DNA of 64,000 bases from Pedobacter sp. MC2016-14 (GCF_020991475.1 NZ_JAJMPA010000002.1:248001-312000); one strand, 5' to 3'; positions 16,354 through 25,596 are shown, counted from the stretch's first letter. Program-made: numbers and translations. Notes: generated from the sequence alone by a model not told the origin.

Positions 16354-17034
16354 TTACCTACATTCTGTAATGGTCCCGCTTTTAGCGGGACTTAAATAGG
16401 GGATGTCTAATTGTAGTCCCCTAAAAATAAACCAAATTCCAAGGCAGATCATTAACCAGGGCAGCATCTTGTTGATCTTTCTCCTGAAAGCCAAGCCTGT
16501 AAAACCTGCGCTGATCCCGGCAATTAACATCAATGGTACCGTACCCGTGCCAAACCAAAACATGTATTCAACTGCCTCAGTTATACTACCGGTGTTTACC
16601 GCACCTGCCAATGCAAGGTAAACGAATCCGCATGGCAGCAAACCGTTTAACATTCCTATAATCAGATGATTGGCCTTGTGCTTAAGCGCATAGTTAAAAA
16701 GTTTATAGAAAGGTTTTAGCAGCACTGAATTGTTAGTCCGAATACTAAAATTAAACAGCCGCGATGCTGCCGCTAGTAAGATCAGCAATCCACTCATAAT
16801 GCTCACACCATTTTGCAGGCCAGCCAGCCAGATCTGCTTTCCGAGAATACCGATTACAACGCCTAATATGCAATAGCTGATAATGCGCCCTGCTTGGTAG
16901 GATAACTTATCCCATAGCAGGTATCTCCATCCTGGTTTTAACACCGGTACAGCAAAGGCTAGCGGGCCACACATTCCTATACAATGAATGCTGCCCAGTA
17001 AGCCGATCATAAAAGCCAGGTGGGTATTTGTCAT
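16354..17034 (-). CDS. TauE/SafE-type (DsbD-like) membrane protein of the cbb3 cluster
   Basis: 226 residues, six predicted helices. The first helix carries GSIHCIGMCGPLAF (His17, Cys18, Met21, Cys22), the putative metal-handling motif of the family often annotated as sulfite exporter TauE/SafE or urease-accessory UreH-like. Proteins of this type sit at the end of cbb3 oxidase clusters and are thought to handle copper for oxidase assembly; here that role is inferred from motif and context. The start overlaps the stop of ccoH by one base, so it is the last gene of the cco operon. Not a thiol reductase like full DsbD: no thioredoxin domain. Confidence 0.82.
   Translation of the reverse strand: MTNTHLAFMIGLLGSIHCIGMCGPLAFAVPVLKPGWRYLLWDKLSYQAGRIISYCILGVVIGILGKQIWLAGLQNGVSIMSGLLILLAAASRLFNFSIRTNNSVLLKPFYKLFNYALKHKANHLIIGMLNGLLPCGFVYLALAGAVNTGSITEAVEYMFWFGTGTVPLMLIAGISAGFTGLAFRRKINKMLPWLMICLGIWFIFRGLQLDIPYLSPAKSGTITECR
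16373..16391. terminator. Bidirectional hairpin between hemN and the cco operon end
   Basis: Perfect 8-bp stem GTCCCGCT / AGCGGGAC (16373-16380, 16384-16391) with a TTT loop, inside the last codons of the minus-strand gene and 20 bp after the hemN stop. No strong T-run on either strand. Confidence 0.5.
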
Positions 17035-17456
17035 TACAGGTTTATTTCTTTTTCATATAAATAAGATTTGCCCTCACTTTGCCACTCCAGTTCTATCTTC
17101 CAGCGCCCTTTACTAAAATGTTGCAGCGGAATTTCTAACTGTTGCTGCGCATTCGTTTTAAACGGTTCTGTGCGGTCCAGTCGTTTGTCTGCAGGCCTCA
17201 TCATCCTTACCGTACCTGTGGCCGGCCTTTTAAAGGTTAGTGCAACAATGGTATTGCTGATGGCAAGTCCAGGCTCTGCATGGTCTGTTTTTACCTGCTC
17301 TTTTTTCTGATAGTCTTCATCATAATGGATACCCCGTTCATAATAGTTGCTGTCTACCAATGCATCGCTTTTACTGCGAATCATCAGTGTGCCCAGTGCG
17401 ATAATGAAAGCCATAAAAAGCCCCATTCCAATCATTAATTTTGTTCCCCAGTTCAT
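17034..17456 (-). CDS. ccoH: Cytochrome cbb3 oxidase assembly protein CcoH (FixH)
   Basis: 140 residues from ATG 17456 (MNWGTKLMIGMG); a 16-residue upstream extension would run into ccoG. One N-terminal membrane helix, then a short periplasmic domain with SNYYERGIHYDEDYQKKE, the FixH signature of an SNYY motif followed by charged residues. FixH/CcoH is required for cbb3 oxidase stability and assembly. Four bases separate it from ccoG and its stop overlaps the next start, consistent with one operon. Confidence 0.88.
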   Translation of the reverse strand: MNWGTKLMIGMGLFMAFIIALGTLMIRSKSDALVDSNYYERGIHYDEDYQKKEQVKTDHAEPGLAISNTIVALTFKRPATGTVRMMRPADKRLDRTEPFKTNAQQQLEIPLQHFSKGRWKIELEWQSEGKSYLYEKEINL

Positions 17457-17460
17457 ATTT

Positions 17461-18855
17461 TTAGTCTTTAGGTGGTGCAATAAATGTGGTTTCAAACCGA
17501 TCAATGACCTTTCCCCCGGAAACGAGTTTGAAACTTAAACCTGTTTTATATTTTTCAATTGATTTTAGGGGTAAAATCACGAAAAAGGTCATCTTAACAC
17601 TGCCTCCGTAAGCAATGCTGTCTTCCTTCTCTATATATTGTATTTTGGCTTTAGGGTCATCAGGAATAATCTCAAACTTGAGGTTATGGCTGGTTTTGTT
17701 TACCAGCTCCGCATTATACAGGTTACTTACTGTCTGCGTTTCATCTCGTAACTGGTAAAGTGTTCCGCTTGCCCTTAATATGGTCGCCTTAACCTCACTG
17801 CGGTTGATGAGCAAAAAGCTTAAGGTGCCGATGAGCACCAGCAGCACCGCACTATAGCCATAGATCCGTTTGCTGAGTTTAAAGCCCTGTTTATTTTTAA
17901 TTTCGTCTTCAGATTTAAAACCAATCAAGCGGAGCGGCCTGTTAATTTTTTCCATCACCATATCGCAGGCATCTATGCAAGCCGTACAATTGATACATTC
18001 CATTTGTGTGCCGTTCCGGATGTCGATGCCGGTAGGGCATACCTGAACACACAATTTACAATCAATACAATCGCCTTTTGGGTTCTCTTCCCGCTTTCTT
18101 TTACCCCGGGGTTCTCCCCGGATATAATCATAGGCAACCAATATGGTCTGGTTGTCCAGCAGTACCCCCTGTAATCTTCCGTACGGACAGGCTACGGTAC
18201 AAACCAATTCCCGCATTCTGGAAAATACCAGATAAAATACGGTGGTGAATACAGAGATAGACAAAAAGCCACTGATGTGCTGTGTCAGCGGTTCAGTGAT
18301 GATCGTTAACAATTGCGCAGAACCAATCAGGTAGGCCAGGAACACATTGGCAATTAAAAATGAAATGCCTATAAAAAGTACGTGTTTGAAAGTTTTCTTC
18401 AGGATTTTTTCTGTGTTCATGGGGCCCTCATCCAGCTTTTTTTGCTGAATGCTGTCTCCCTCAATCCAGTATTCAATTTTGCGGAACACCATCTCCATAA
18501 AGATGGTTTGAGGGCATGCCCAACCGCAAAAGACACGGCCAAATACAACCGTAAAAAGTACAATAAAAACAATAAAACTTAGCAGGGCCAGTACAAACAG
18601 GTAAAAATCCTGGGGCCAGAATACAATGCCAAAGAAAACGAATTTTCTTTCCAGCACATTGAGCAAAACCAACTGCTCCCCGTTTAACCTTAAAAATGGT
18701 GCTGCAAAAAGCAGCACCAGAAAAAAGTAACTTAGCAGGGAGCGATATTTGTACAATTGCCCTTTAATCACCTTCGCATAAATCCATTTTCGTTTTTTTC
18801 CGTCATCTGTAACGGTTGAAATCTGATTTCTGAAATTTTGCGGATCTTGTGACAT
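17461..18855 (-). CDS. ccoG: Cytochrome c oxidase accessory protein CcoG (RdxB/FixG)
   Basis: 464 residues with five or so membrane helices and a central ferredoxin domain holding two 4Fe-4S motifs: CIDCKLCVQVCP and CINCTACIDACD. The second helix region has GRVFCGWACPQTIF, typical of CcoG. The C-terminal periplasmic part (VSNLYNAELVNKTSHNLKFEI) is an Ig-like FixG domain. CcoG reduces copper for insertion into the CuB site of cbb3 oxidase in studied proteobacteria. Located between ccoP (18 bp) and ccoH (4 bp). Confidence 0.93.
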   Translation of the reverse strand: MSQDPQNFRNQISTVTDDGKKRKWIYAKVIKGQLYKYRSLLSYFFLVLLFAAPFLRLNGEQLVLLNVLERKFVFFGIVFWPQDFYLFVLALLSFIVFIVLFTVVFGRVFCGWACPQTIFMEMVFRKIEYWIEGDSIQQKKLDEGPMNTEKILKKTFKHVLFIGISFLIANVFLAYLIGSAQLLTIITEPLTQHISGFLSISVFTTVFYLVFSRMRELVCTVACPYGRLQGVLLDNQTILVAYDYIRGEPRGKRKREENPKGDCIDCKLCVQVCPTGIDIRNGTQMECINCTACIDACDMVMEKINRPLRLIGFKSEDEIKNKQGFKLSKRIYGYSAVLLVLIGTLSFLLINRSEVKATILRASGTLYQLRDETQTVSNLYNAELVNKTSHNLKFEIIPDDPKAKIQYIEKEDSIAYGGSVKMTFFVILPLKSIEKYKTGLSFKLVSGGKVIDRFETTFIAPPKD

Positions 18856-18873
18856 GCTGATTGATCTTGTACC

Positions 18874-19710
18874 TTATAATTTATCTCCCTGCGGGGCTTT
18901 TGCACCTGCAGGATTACTGCCCTGTAATGACAAAACATAGTTTGTAATGTCTGCGATCTGCTGGGCGCTCAATGATTTTTCCCAGGCGATCATACCTTTC
19001 TCAGGAACACCATATTTTATGGTTTTGAATACCTCTTTAACCGTGCCGCCATGCAGCCAGTATTCATCGGTAAGGTTTGGCCCTACAATTCCCTGGGCAT
19101 GATCACCATGACATGGGGTACAACGGTTGGCGAATAAACTTGCGCCGCTTTTAATCACGGCATCCTCTTTACTCAGTTCGATGTTGTTTTCGTTTACCGC
19201 ACTTGCTGCATTCACCGGGTTGGCCAGAAATGCCAGTTTGGCTTCCTCTGCTTGTTCCAGCTCTACCACATACTCTTCATCCTGTAGTTTACCGGTACCA
19301 AAAACGTGGTAGTTTAACAGGTAGCCAATTGCAAAGATGATGGTGGCATAAAAAAGAACCATAAACCAGGCTGGGGTAGGATTGTTAAGCTCTGCAATGC
19401 CATCAAACTTATGCTCCATAACCAGGTCTTTTTCCTCCTCCAGTGGTTTAAGCTGCATCAGCTTGCTCCATATAGATGGTTTTTTCGGAATTAAGGCCAA
19501 TGCTGCCTCTTCCTCCTGTTTTAACCTGGCTTTTTCTTCCGGTGTAGCAAAACGCGTTGGGTTGGTTGATTCCTTGATGTAAAATTTAATTACTTTGAGC
19601 ATCAGTATAGACACACAAAGAATGATAATTGCGGTAACCAGCATCAGGCCGATTACAATATCTACCGAAGTACTGCCGGTTGACCAGCCGCTGTTAACTG
19701 CCTCGTTCAT
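18874..19710 (-). CDS. ccoP: cbb3 oxidase subunit CcoP, mono-haem
   Basis: 278 residues. An N-terminal helix (15-45) and a charged linker lead to a second helix preceded by HKFDGIAELNNPTPAWF, the conserved CcoP anchor motif. The C-terminal cytochrome c domain has a single CTPCH (197-201) and the axial Met240 (GVPEKGMIAW). Proteobacterial CcoP has two haem c domains; this one has one, as in other Bacteroidota. Receives electrons and passes them to CcoO and the haem-copper centre. Its start overlaps the ccoQ stop by 17 bp. Confidence 0.92.
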   Translation of the reverse strand: MNEAVNSGWSTGSTSVDIVIGLMLVTAIIILCVSILMLKVIKFYIKESTNPTRFATPEEKARLKQEEEAALALIPKKPSIWSKLMQLKPLEEEKDLVMEHKFDGIAELNNPTPAWFMVLFYATIIFAIGYLLNYHVFGTGKLQDEEYVVELEQAEEAKLAFLANPVNAASAVNENNIELSKEDAVIKSGASLFANRCTPCHGDHAQGIVGPNLTDEYWLHGGTVKEVFKTIKYGVPEKGMIAWEKSLSAQQIADITNYVLSLQGSNPAGAKAPQGDKL

Positions 19711-19891
19711 CGTTATTTTGATTTGGTGAAGGTTCGCTGTTTAATGGTAGTTCGCTCATGTATTTAATTTCATCTTTTTTCATGGTGAGCAACAATAGGC
19801 CAACCACTACAAAAAAGACAACGAAGATGCCCATAGAACTTAAAAGATAAATTTCTTTGCCATCTATAAGATTTGAAAATTGCTTAAACAT
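19694..19891 (-). CDS. ccoQ: cbb3 oxidase small subunit CcoQ
   Basis: 65 residues: short polar start, one helix (IYLLSSMGIFVVFFVVVGLLLL), then a charged tail (MKKDEIKYMSELPLN). Size, topology and position between ccoNO and ccoP match CcoQ/FixQ, which stabilises the oxidase complex. Overlaps ccoP by 17 bp and follows ccoNO by 11 bp. Sequence similarity in this family is weak, so position carries part of the call. Confidence 0.82.
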   Translation of the reverse strand: MFKQFSNLIDGKEIYLLSSMGIFVVFFVVVGLLLLTMKKDEIKYMSELPLNSEPSPNQNNDERGS

Positions 19892-19902
19892 AGTCTTGTG
19901 TT

Positions 19903-22014
19903 TTATTTTGCTTTAATATCTGTTCCCAAACGTTGCAGGTAGGCAATGATGGCTATGATCTCCTTATCGCTCTTTACTTTAATGTTGTTTTGCTTTAAGT
20001 CTGCGGCAATGGCTTTCGCCTGTTCATCAAGTCTGGCATTGGCTTCATATTCAAAACCTTCCGGGTAGGGCACACCAAGTGTACGCATGGCATTTATTTT
20101 AGCTACTGTAGTGGTAGTATCCAAAGTTTGGTCAATTAACCATTCGTACGGAGGCATAATACTTCCCGGCGACATCGTCTGCGGATCATAAAGGTGGTTG
20201 TAATGCCATGCATTGCCATATTTTCCACCCTCGCGCTGTAAGTCTGGTCCTGTACGTTTGGAGCCCCATAAAAATGGATGATCGTATACGAATTCTCCTG
20301 CCTTACTGTATTCTCCATAACGCTCCGTTTCAGAACGGAATGGCCTGATCATTTGCGAGTGACAGTTTACACAACCTTCACGGATGTATACATCCCTACC
20401 ATGCAATTCTAAAGGCGTATATGGTTTTACACTGCTTATGGTAGGTACGTTAGATTTTATGGTAAATGTTGGCATCATTTCAATCATCCCGCCAATCAGG
20501 ATCACAACAAGAGAGAGCACCATAAATACCATTGGTTTACGCTCCAGTACGCGGTGCCATTTTTTCTCCGCGCCTTGTGCTACATAATCTGCTGTTAGTG
20601 CCTGCGCTTCTGCGGGTTCATTGGCAACCAGTTTACCCAATACCATGGTTTTGTAAAGGTTGTAAGTCATTACAATTACACCAATCAGGTATAATGCACC
20701 ACCTAGTGCCCTCAGCATATACATCGGGATAATTTGAATCACAGTTTCCAGAAAGTTTGGATACTTCAATACACCTTCAGCAGTAAATTCTTTCCACATT
20801 AAACCTTGTGTAAAACCGGCAAAGTAAAGTGGTACGGCATAGAATATGATACCCAAAGTGCCTATCCAGAAATGGAATGATGCCAGCTTTTTAGAATACA
20901 AATTAGTATTGAAAATTCTTGGAATTAGCCAGTAAAGAATCCCGAAAGTTAAAAATCCGTTCCAGCCCAATGCACCCACATGTACGTGAGCTACTATCCA
21001 ATCGGTATAGTGCGCTATAGCATTGATCTGTTTTAAAGCCAGCATGGGGCCTTCAAATGTGGCCATACCATAGGCGGTAATACCCACCACCATAAATTTG
21101 AGCTTAGGATCTTCCCTTACTTTATCCCAGGCACCACGAAGGGTTAACAAGCCATTGATCATGCCTCCCCAGCTTGGTGCAATCAGCATAATAGAAAAAG
21201 CTACGCCTAAAGATTGTGCCCAACCTGGTAAGGAAGTATATAACAAATGGTGCGGACCGGCCCAAATGTAGATGAAAATCAGCGACCAAAAGTGCAGGAT
21301 ACTCAGTTTGTAAGAATATACTGGTCTGCCGGCCATCTTAGGCAAGTAGTAATACATCATCCCCAGGTAAGGTGTAGTCAGGAAAAATGCCACCGCATTG
21401 TGTCCGTACCACCATTGTACCAGCGCATCTTGTACACCTGCATACAAATAGTAACTTTTGAAAGCAGAAATAGGGAGCTGAATGGAATTGGTAATGTGCA
21501 GTACTGCTACTGTCACAAATGTAGCTATGTAAAACCAGATGGCTACATACATGTGTTTTTCCCTTCTTTTAATGATGGTTCCAAACATGTTGATCCCAAA
21601 TACTACCCAAATTAGCGTGATGGCGATATCAATAGGCCATTCCATTTCGGCATACTCATGTGCTGTAGTAAGCCCCAGTGGAAGCGTAATAGCAGTAGCT
21701 ACAATAATTAATTGCCAGCCCCAAAAGTGGATAGAACTAAGTGCATCGCTGAACATGCGGGCTTTAAGTAACCGCTGAAGTGAATAATAAACGCCCATAA
21801 AAATGGCATTGCCTACAAAAGCAAAAATTACTGCATTGGTATGCAATGGACGGATGCGGCCAAAAGTGGTGTATTGCGAGCCCATGTTGAGTGCAGGTTT
21901 AAAAAGCTGCATGGCAACCAGCAGGCCCACCGTCATACCTACTATGCCCCAAACAATGGTGGCGATAGCAAAGTTCCTGACGATCTTGTTGTCGTAATAA
22001 AATTTCTCAGTCAT
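19903..22014 (-). CDS. ccoNO: cbb3 oxidase fused subunits I and II (CcoN-CcoO)
   Basis: 703 residues. Residues 1-460 are CcoN, the haem-copper subunit with about 12 helices: His58 (low-spin haem b), His205 and His255/His256 (CuB, GHN and GPHH), and His343/His345 (VAHVHVG, haem ligands). A linker leads to a helix at about 493-513 and the CcoO cytochrome c domain with CVNCH (548-552) and the RPFRSETERYGEYSKAGEF segment typical of CcoO. Separate genes in proteobacteria, fused here, which is known in Bacteroidota. Reduces oxygen to water with high affinity. Preceded by ccoS (16 bp) and followed by ccoQ (11 bp). Confidence 0.95.
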   Translation of the reverse strand: MTEKFYYDNKIVRNFAIATIVWGIVGMTVGLLVAMQLFKPALNMGSQYTTFGRIRPLHTNAVIFAFVGNAIFMGVYYSLQRLLKARMFSDALSSIHFWGWQLIIVATAITLPLGLTTAHEYAEMEWPIDIAITLIWVVFGINMFGTIIKRREKHMYVAIWFYIATFVTVAVLHITNSIQLPISAFKSYYLYAGVQDALVQWWYGHNAVAFFLTTPYLGMMYYYLPKMAGRPVYSYKLSILHFWSLIFIYIWAGPHHLLYTSLPGWAQSLGVAFSIMLIAPSWGGMINGLLTLRGAWDKVREDPKLKFMVVGITAYGMATFEGPMLALKQINAIAHYTDWIVAHVHVGALGWNGFLTFGILYWLIPRIFNTNLYSKKLASFHFWIGTLGIIFYAVPLYFAGFTQGLMWKEFTAEGVLKYPNFLETVIQIIPMYMLRALGGALYLIGVIVMTYNLYKTMVLGKLVANEPAEAQALTADYVAQGAEKKWHRVLERKPMVFMVLSLVVILIGGMIEMMPTFTIKSNVPTISSVKPYTPLELHGRDVYIREGCVNCHSQMIRPFRSETERYGEYSKAGEFVYDHPFLWGSKRTGPDLQREGGKYGNAWHYNHLYDPQTMSPGSIMPPYEWLIDQTLDTTTTVAKINAMRTLGVPYPEGFEYEANARLDEQAKAIAADLKQNNIKVKSDKEIIAIIAYLQRLGTDIKAK

Positions 22015-22030
22015 GCTAAAAATTCAAAAG

Positions 22031-22225
22031 TTAACGGATGGTTTGTTGTGGTAATATAGAATCAGCGTCCGGCTCAGCGGGCTTTTGTGTATCCTCAAAT
22101 AAGATGCGGATTGCCGGCGTACAGGTATCATCGTTCTGCCCCGTTCGGCTGGCCCAGAAAAAGGCCAGTAAAAACATCAGGGCCAGGAAAATACTCAGGC
22201 CTATCAATAAAAAGATCATGTTCAT
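22031..22225 (-). CDS. ccoS: cbb3 oxidase maturation protein CcoS
   Basis: 64 residues: one N-terminal helix (IFLLIGLSIFLALMFLLAFFWA) followed by SRTGQNDDTCTPAIRILFED, the CcoS pattern of a helix ending in FxWA and a polar tail with DD and a downstream Asp. CcoS is needed for haem b and copper insertion. The start overlaps the ccoI stop by 4 bp. Confidence 0.88.
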   Translation of the reverse strand: MNMIFLLIGLSIFLALMFLLAFFWASRTGQNDDTCTPAIRILFEDTQKPAEPDADSILPQQTIR

Positions 22226-24639
22226 AACAAGTGGTTTTTATGGGCATACCAACGTGTGGCAATGCTGGTGAAAAGAATAATGGTAGCAGTGCTCAAAGGC
22301 ATCAGGATGGCCGCAATTAAGGGTGATAAAATGCCCTGTACCGCAAAGGAGAACCCCACAATATTGTAAAGTACAGAGATGCCGAAACTCATATGGATTA
22401 CCTTAACGGCGTCTTTGGCCTGTTGCAGAAACTGAGGCAATTTTGCGAAACCTTCCGCATCCAGGATGGCATCACAACCCGGTGAAAAATTGTTTACATT
22501 GTCGGTTACCGCCACACCGAGATCACTTTGTTTTAATGCGCCGGCATCATTTAACCCATCACCGCACATCAATACTTTCTTTCCTGTATGTTGAAGTTTT
22601 AAAATGTAATCCAGCTTGTTTTGTGGAGATTGCTTAAAATGCATCTGTTGCAGACTTGGAAAAAATGGAATCAGGCTTTCTTTGTCATGGTCCTGATCGC
22701 CGGAGAGCAAATGCAGGTCTGCCTTTTTTGCCAGTTTAAAAATCAATTCTTTGAAACCCTTGCGCCATTGCTGTTTAAATAGAAAATAACCAATATATTC
22801 ATCGTTGATCATCACATGTATAGTACTTCCTTTTGGAGAGTTGATCAGTGGCAGGCCAATAAAAGTGGAACTTCCCAATTTCACGATATTGTTATTCACC
22901 CGGCCACTGATGCCCCTTCCAATTTTTTCCCTGAAAGCATCTGTGGGATATTTTTTTGACAGATCAAGCAGCCTCAGCAATTCCCGGCTTAAGGGATGTC
23001 CTGAATTTCTTGCTAAGTCAGCGATCATTTGCTGTTGAGATAAAGGCAATTCTGTTTGCTGCTGATCTCCTTTGATAAAGATGAGTTTTTCTGCATCCGG
23101 ATTGGTTATTGTACCGGTTTTATCAAATACAAAGGTGTTTATCCTGGCCAGTTCCTCTACTACAGCGGTGCTTTTAAGGTAAAATTTATTTTTATCAAAA
23201 ATGCTAAGTACCGCTGCAAGTGTGAAAGGGGAACTGAGCGCAAGCGCACAAGGACAGGCAATAATCAGCACGGCTGTAAAAGCCGCTACTGCTTTATTTA
23301 AATCATGGTTAAAAAGCCAGTAAGCTGCAGCACCAAAGGCAATAAGTAGTAAAACATAGCTAAAGTATTTGCTCACCGTATCACTAAATGTCTTGATTTC
23401 TCTTTGTTTAGATCCAAAAGTTTCGTTGTTCCACAGCTTTGTCAGGTAGCTTTGTGAAACTGGTTTTACAACTTCAAGTTCAATGGCCCCGGCCAATTGT
23501 CTGCCGCCGGCATATACAACTTCACCCAAAACTTTCTCTACCGGTAAGGATTCTCCGGTAACAAAGCTGAAATCTATTTTAGATTCACCTTTTAGCAGAA
23601 TGGCATCGGCGGGAATAATCTCTCCGCTGCGCACCAGCATCCGGTCGCCAATCCTTAATTCACTTAAAGGAGCAGGTTTTTCTATTCCGTTTTTAATCCG
23701 GGTAACGGCCACAGGGAAATAGGACCTGTAGTCCCTTTCAAATGAAAGATAGTGATAGGTGTGCTGTTGCATCCATTTGCCAATGAGCAGAAAAAATACA
23801 AGGGCACATAAGGTATCCACAAAGCCCGCACCCGTATGCGTAATGATTTCTATGGCAGAACGGATAAACATGACGGCGATACCCAATGCCAGCGGGAAAT
23901 CCAGGTTTAAATTTTTTACTTTAAGATTTTTCCATGCTGAAATAAAATAGTCACGACTGCTGTAGAGTAACACGGGAACGGAAAATGCCAGGTTAAGCCA
24001 ACCAAAAAAGTCTTTAAACTGTTGCTCAAAGCTTGCTAGTCCAAAATACTCGGGAAAACTAAGCAGCATGACATTGCCAAAGCAAAAACCCGCCACGGCA
24101 ATTTTTGTGATCAGTCCCCGGTCTGCATTTCCTGACTTTTGTTCTTTAATCACATCCTGTAAGCTGATTAAAGGCTCATATCCAATTGCGGCCAGCGTTT
24201 CTACTACACCCCGCAAGGAAACCTCTGTATTTCTATAGGTGATGGTTACTTGTTTCTTTAGAAAGTCAATCCGTGATTGTACAATAGAAGGATTAATTTT
24301 ATAAAGGTTCTCAAGCAGCCAAATGCAGGAGCTGCAATGTATAGCCGGAATGTACAGCGTAATTACCGTTGTTTTTTCATCTTTATAGTCAACTAATCCG
24401 GCGGCTATGCTTTCCTCATCCAGGTATTCAAAATGTTTTTCCTGATGCTTTTGCGTTTGTCCCGGTACATCATTATAGGCATAATAGCTGCAAAGATCAT
24501 TTTTGCTCAATATCTGGTAAACACCCTGACAGCCAACGCAGCAGAATTGCTTGCTTTCCAGTACAAATGGATTTGCCGGAAGGTCATCTCCACAGTGGTA
24601 ACATTGAGTTTGGGCGGACGTGGTTGCTGGCTTTAACAT
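22222..24639 (-). CDS. ccoI: Copper-translocating P-type ATPase CcoI (FixI)
   Basis: 805 residues. N-terminal cysteine motifs CYHC (13-16) and CCVGC (33-37) and an HMA-type domain with CSSC (102-105) precede eight membrane helices. CPC at 462-464 lies in the ion channel; DKTGT (506-510) holds the phosphorylated Asp506; TGES and GDGLNDAGAL are present. FixI-type ATPases export copper to the periplasmic side for the cbb3 oxidase. First gene of the cco operon, divergent from terC; the 120-bp gap holds a full Crp/Fnr-type box and a second half-site. Confidence 0.94.
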   Translation of the reverse strand: MLKPATTSAQTQCYHCGDDLPANPFVLESKQFCCVGCQGVYQILSKNDLCSYYAYNDVPGQTQKHQEKHFEYLDEESIAAGLVDYKDEKTTVITLYIPAIHCSSCIWLLENLYKINPSIVQSRIDFLKKQVTITYRNTEVSLRGVVETLAAIGYEPLISLQDVIKEQKSGNADRGLITKIAVAGFCFGNVMLLSFPEYFGLASFEQQFKDFFGWLNLAFSVPVLLYSSRDYFISAWKNLKVKNLNLDFPLALGIAVMFIRSAIEIITHTGAGFVDTLCALVFFLLIGKWMQQHTYHYLSFERDYRSYFPVAVTRIKNGIEKPAPLSELRIGDRMLVRSGEIIPADAILLKGESKIDFSFVTGESLPVEKVLGEVVYAGGRQLAGAIELEVVKPVSQSYLTKLWNNETFGSKQREIKTFSDTVSKYFSYVLLLIAFGAAAYWLFNHDLNKAVAAFTAVLIIACPCALALSSPFTLAAVLSIFDKNKFYLKSTAVVEELARINTFVFDKTGTITNPDAEKLIFIKGDQQQTELPLSQQQMIADLARNSGHPLSRELLRLLDLSKKYPTDAFREKIGRGISGRVNNNIVKLGSSTFIGLPLINSPKGSTIHVMINDEYIGYFLFKQQWRKGFKELIFKLAKKADLHLLSGDQDHDKESLIPFFPSLQQMHFKQSPQNKLDYILKLQHTGKKVLMCGDGLNDAGALKQSDLGVAVTDNVNNFSPGCDAILDAEGFAKLPQFLQQAKDAVKVIHMSFGISVLYNIVGFSFAVQGILSPLIAAILMPLSTATIILFTSIATRWYAHKNHLL

Positions 24640-24656
24640 ATAAATCTTTATTGCCT

Positions 24657-24722
24657 CAAAAGTGCCGCTTAGGGGTTGTTTTAAAAATGATGGAAGCCGT
24701 CCTAAAGCGTGACCTTAATCAC
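24657..24722 (-). promoter_or_regulatory. Control region of the cco operon: full box, half-site and -7-like element
   Basis: Read on the minus strand: full box GTGAT-TAAG-GTCAC at 24722-24709; 22 bp further down a half-site ending in ATCAT at 24700-24687; then CACTTTTG (one mismatch to TAnnTTTG) ending at 24657. The half-site centre (24693.5) is 36.5 bp from that G, the same spacing as at the other three promoters. The full box lies two helical turns further up, a class I-like position. The full box also sits between -7 and -30 of the terC direction. Confidence 0.5.
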
Positions 24723-24731
24723 TTTTTTAAT

Positions 24732-24739
24732 TATATTTG
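24732..24739 (+). promoter_or_regulatory. -7 element of the terC gene
   Basis: TATATTTG, exact TAnnTTTG, 22 bp before the terC start codon. No TTG at 17-21 bp upstream; that position is taken up by the Crp/Fnr-type box at 24709-24722, so the regulator could affect terC too. Confidence 0.4.
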
Positions 24740-24761
24740 AAGAATTTAGATCGAATCAAGG

Positions 24762-25553
24762 ATGGACTTTTTGCATACAATTTTAGGTGATGATATTCAG
24801 GCTGGGCTTTTAATTATCCTTAACCTTATCGTCATTGAAAGCTTACTTTCAGTAGATAATGCCGCAGTATTGGCTACTATGGTGATGGATTTACCGAAAG
24901 ATCAGCGTGAAAAAGCTTTAAAATATGGCATCATCGGGGCCTACGTTTTTCGTGGGATCTGTCTGTTCCTTGCAGCATGGCTGGTTACCATCTGGTGGTT
25001 AAAGCCGCTTGGTGGTTTTTATTTGCTGTACCTGGCTATAGATTTTTTACTTAAAAAGAGAAATAAAGCGAAGATAAAAGAAGAGGAAGAGCCTGTAGTG
25101 GATAAGGCGAAAAGCTGGATTTACCGCTCTACTGTTGGCCTGGTAGGAAATTTTTGGGCTACAGTGGCTTTGGTAGAAGTTATGGACCTTGCTTTTTCTA
25201 TAGACAATGTATTTGCCGCGGTTGCTTTTACAGACCATATCTGGCTGATCTACATCGGCGTATTTATCGGGATCCTGGCGATGAGGTTTGTTGCCCAGGC
25301 TTTTGTAAAACTGATGGAGAAATTTACTTTTTTGGAAACAGCGGCCTTTATTGTGATCGGTGTGTTAGGACTTAAACTCAGTTCTTCACTTGTGACTCAT
25401 TTTTATCCGGAATCCCCAATCTCACATATCCTTGAAAGTGAAAAAACAGATTTGTTTGTTTCTATTTTTACCGTATGCGTATTTGCCGTTCCTGTAATCA
25501 GCTCGCTTTTATTTAACTTTCCAAAACGCCATATTACGAACACAGAGGAATAA
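24762..25553 (+). CDS. TerC family integral membrane protein
   Basis: 263 residues with about seven helices. Two acidic motifs inside the membrane, ESLLSVDNAAVL in helix 1 and LAFSIDNVFAAV in the middle, are the hallmark of TerC, and a charged cytoplasmic loop (KKRNKAKIKEEEEPVVDKAK) separates the halves. TerC-type proteins have been linked to tellurite resistance and to manganese export; metal export is the best-supported general role. Divergent from ccoI with a 120-bp shared regulatory region. No tellurite-resistance partners nearby, so the Mn-type role is more likely. Confidence 0.9.
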   Translation: MDFLHTILGDDIQAGLLIILNLIVIESLLSVDNAAVLATMVMDLPKDQREKALKYGIIGAYVFRGICLFLAAWLVTIWWLKPLGGFYLLYLAIDFLLKKRNKAKIKEEEEPVVDKAKSWIYRSTVGLVGNFWATVALVEVMDLAFSIDNVFAAVAFTDHIWLIYIGVFIGILAMRFVAQAFVKLMEKFTFLETAAFIVIGVLGLKLSSSLVTHFYPESPISHILESEKTDLFVSIFTVCVFAVPVISSLLFNFPKRHITNTEE

Positions 25554-25596
25554 GGCCTCAAGAATAATCACGTAATCAACACTAACCAAATATCTT

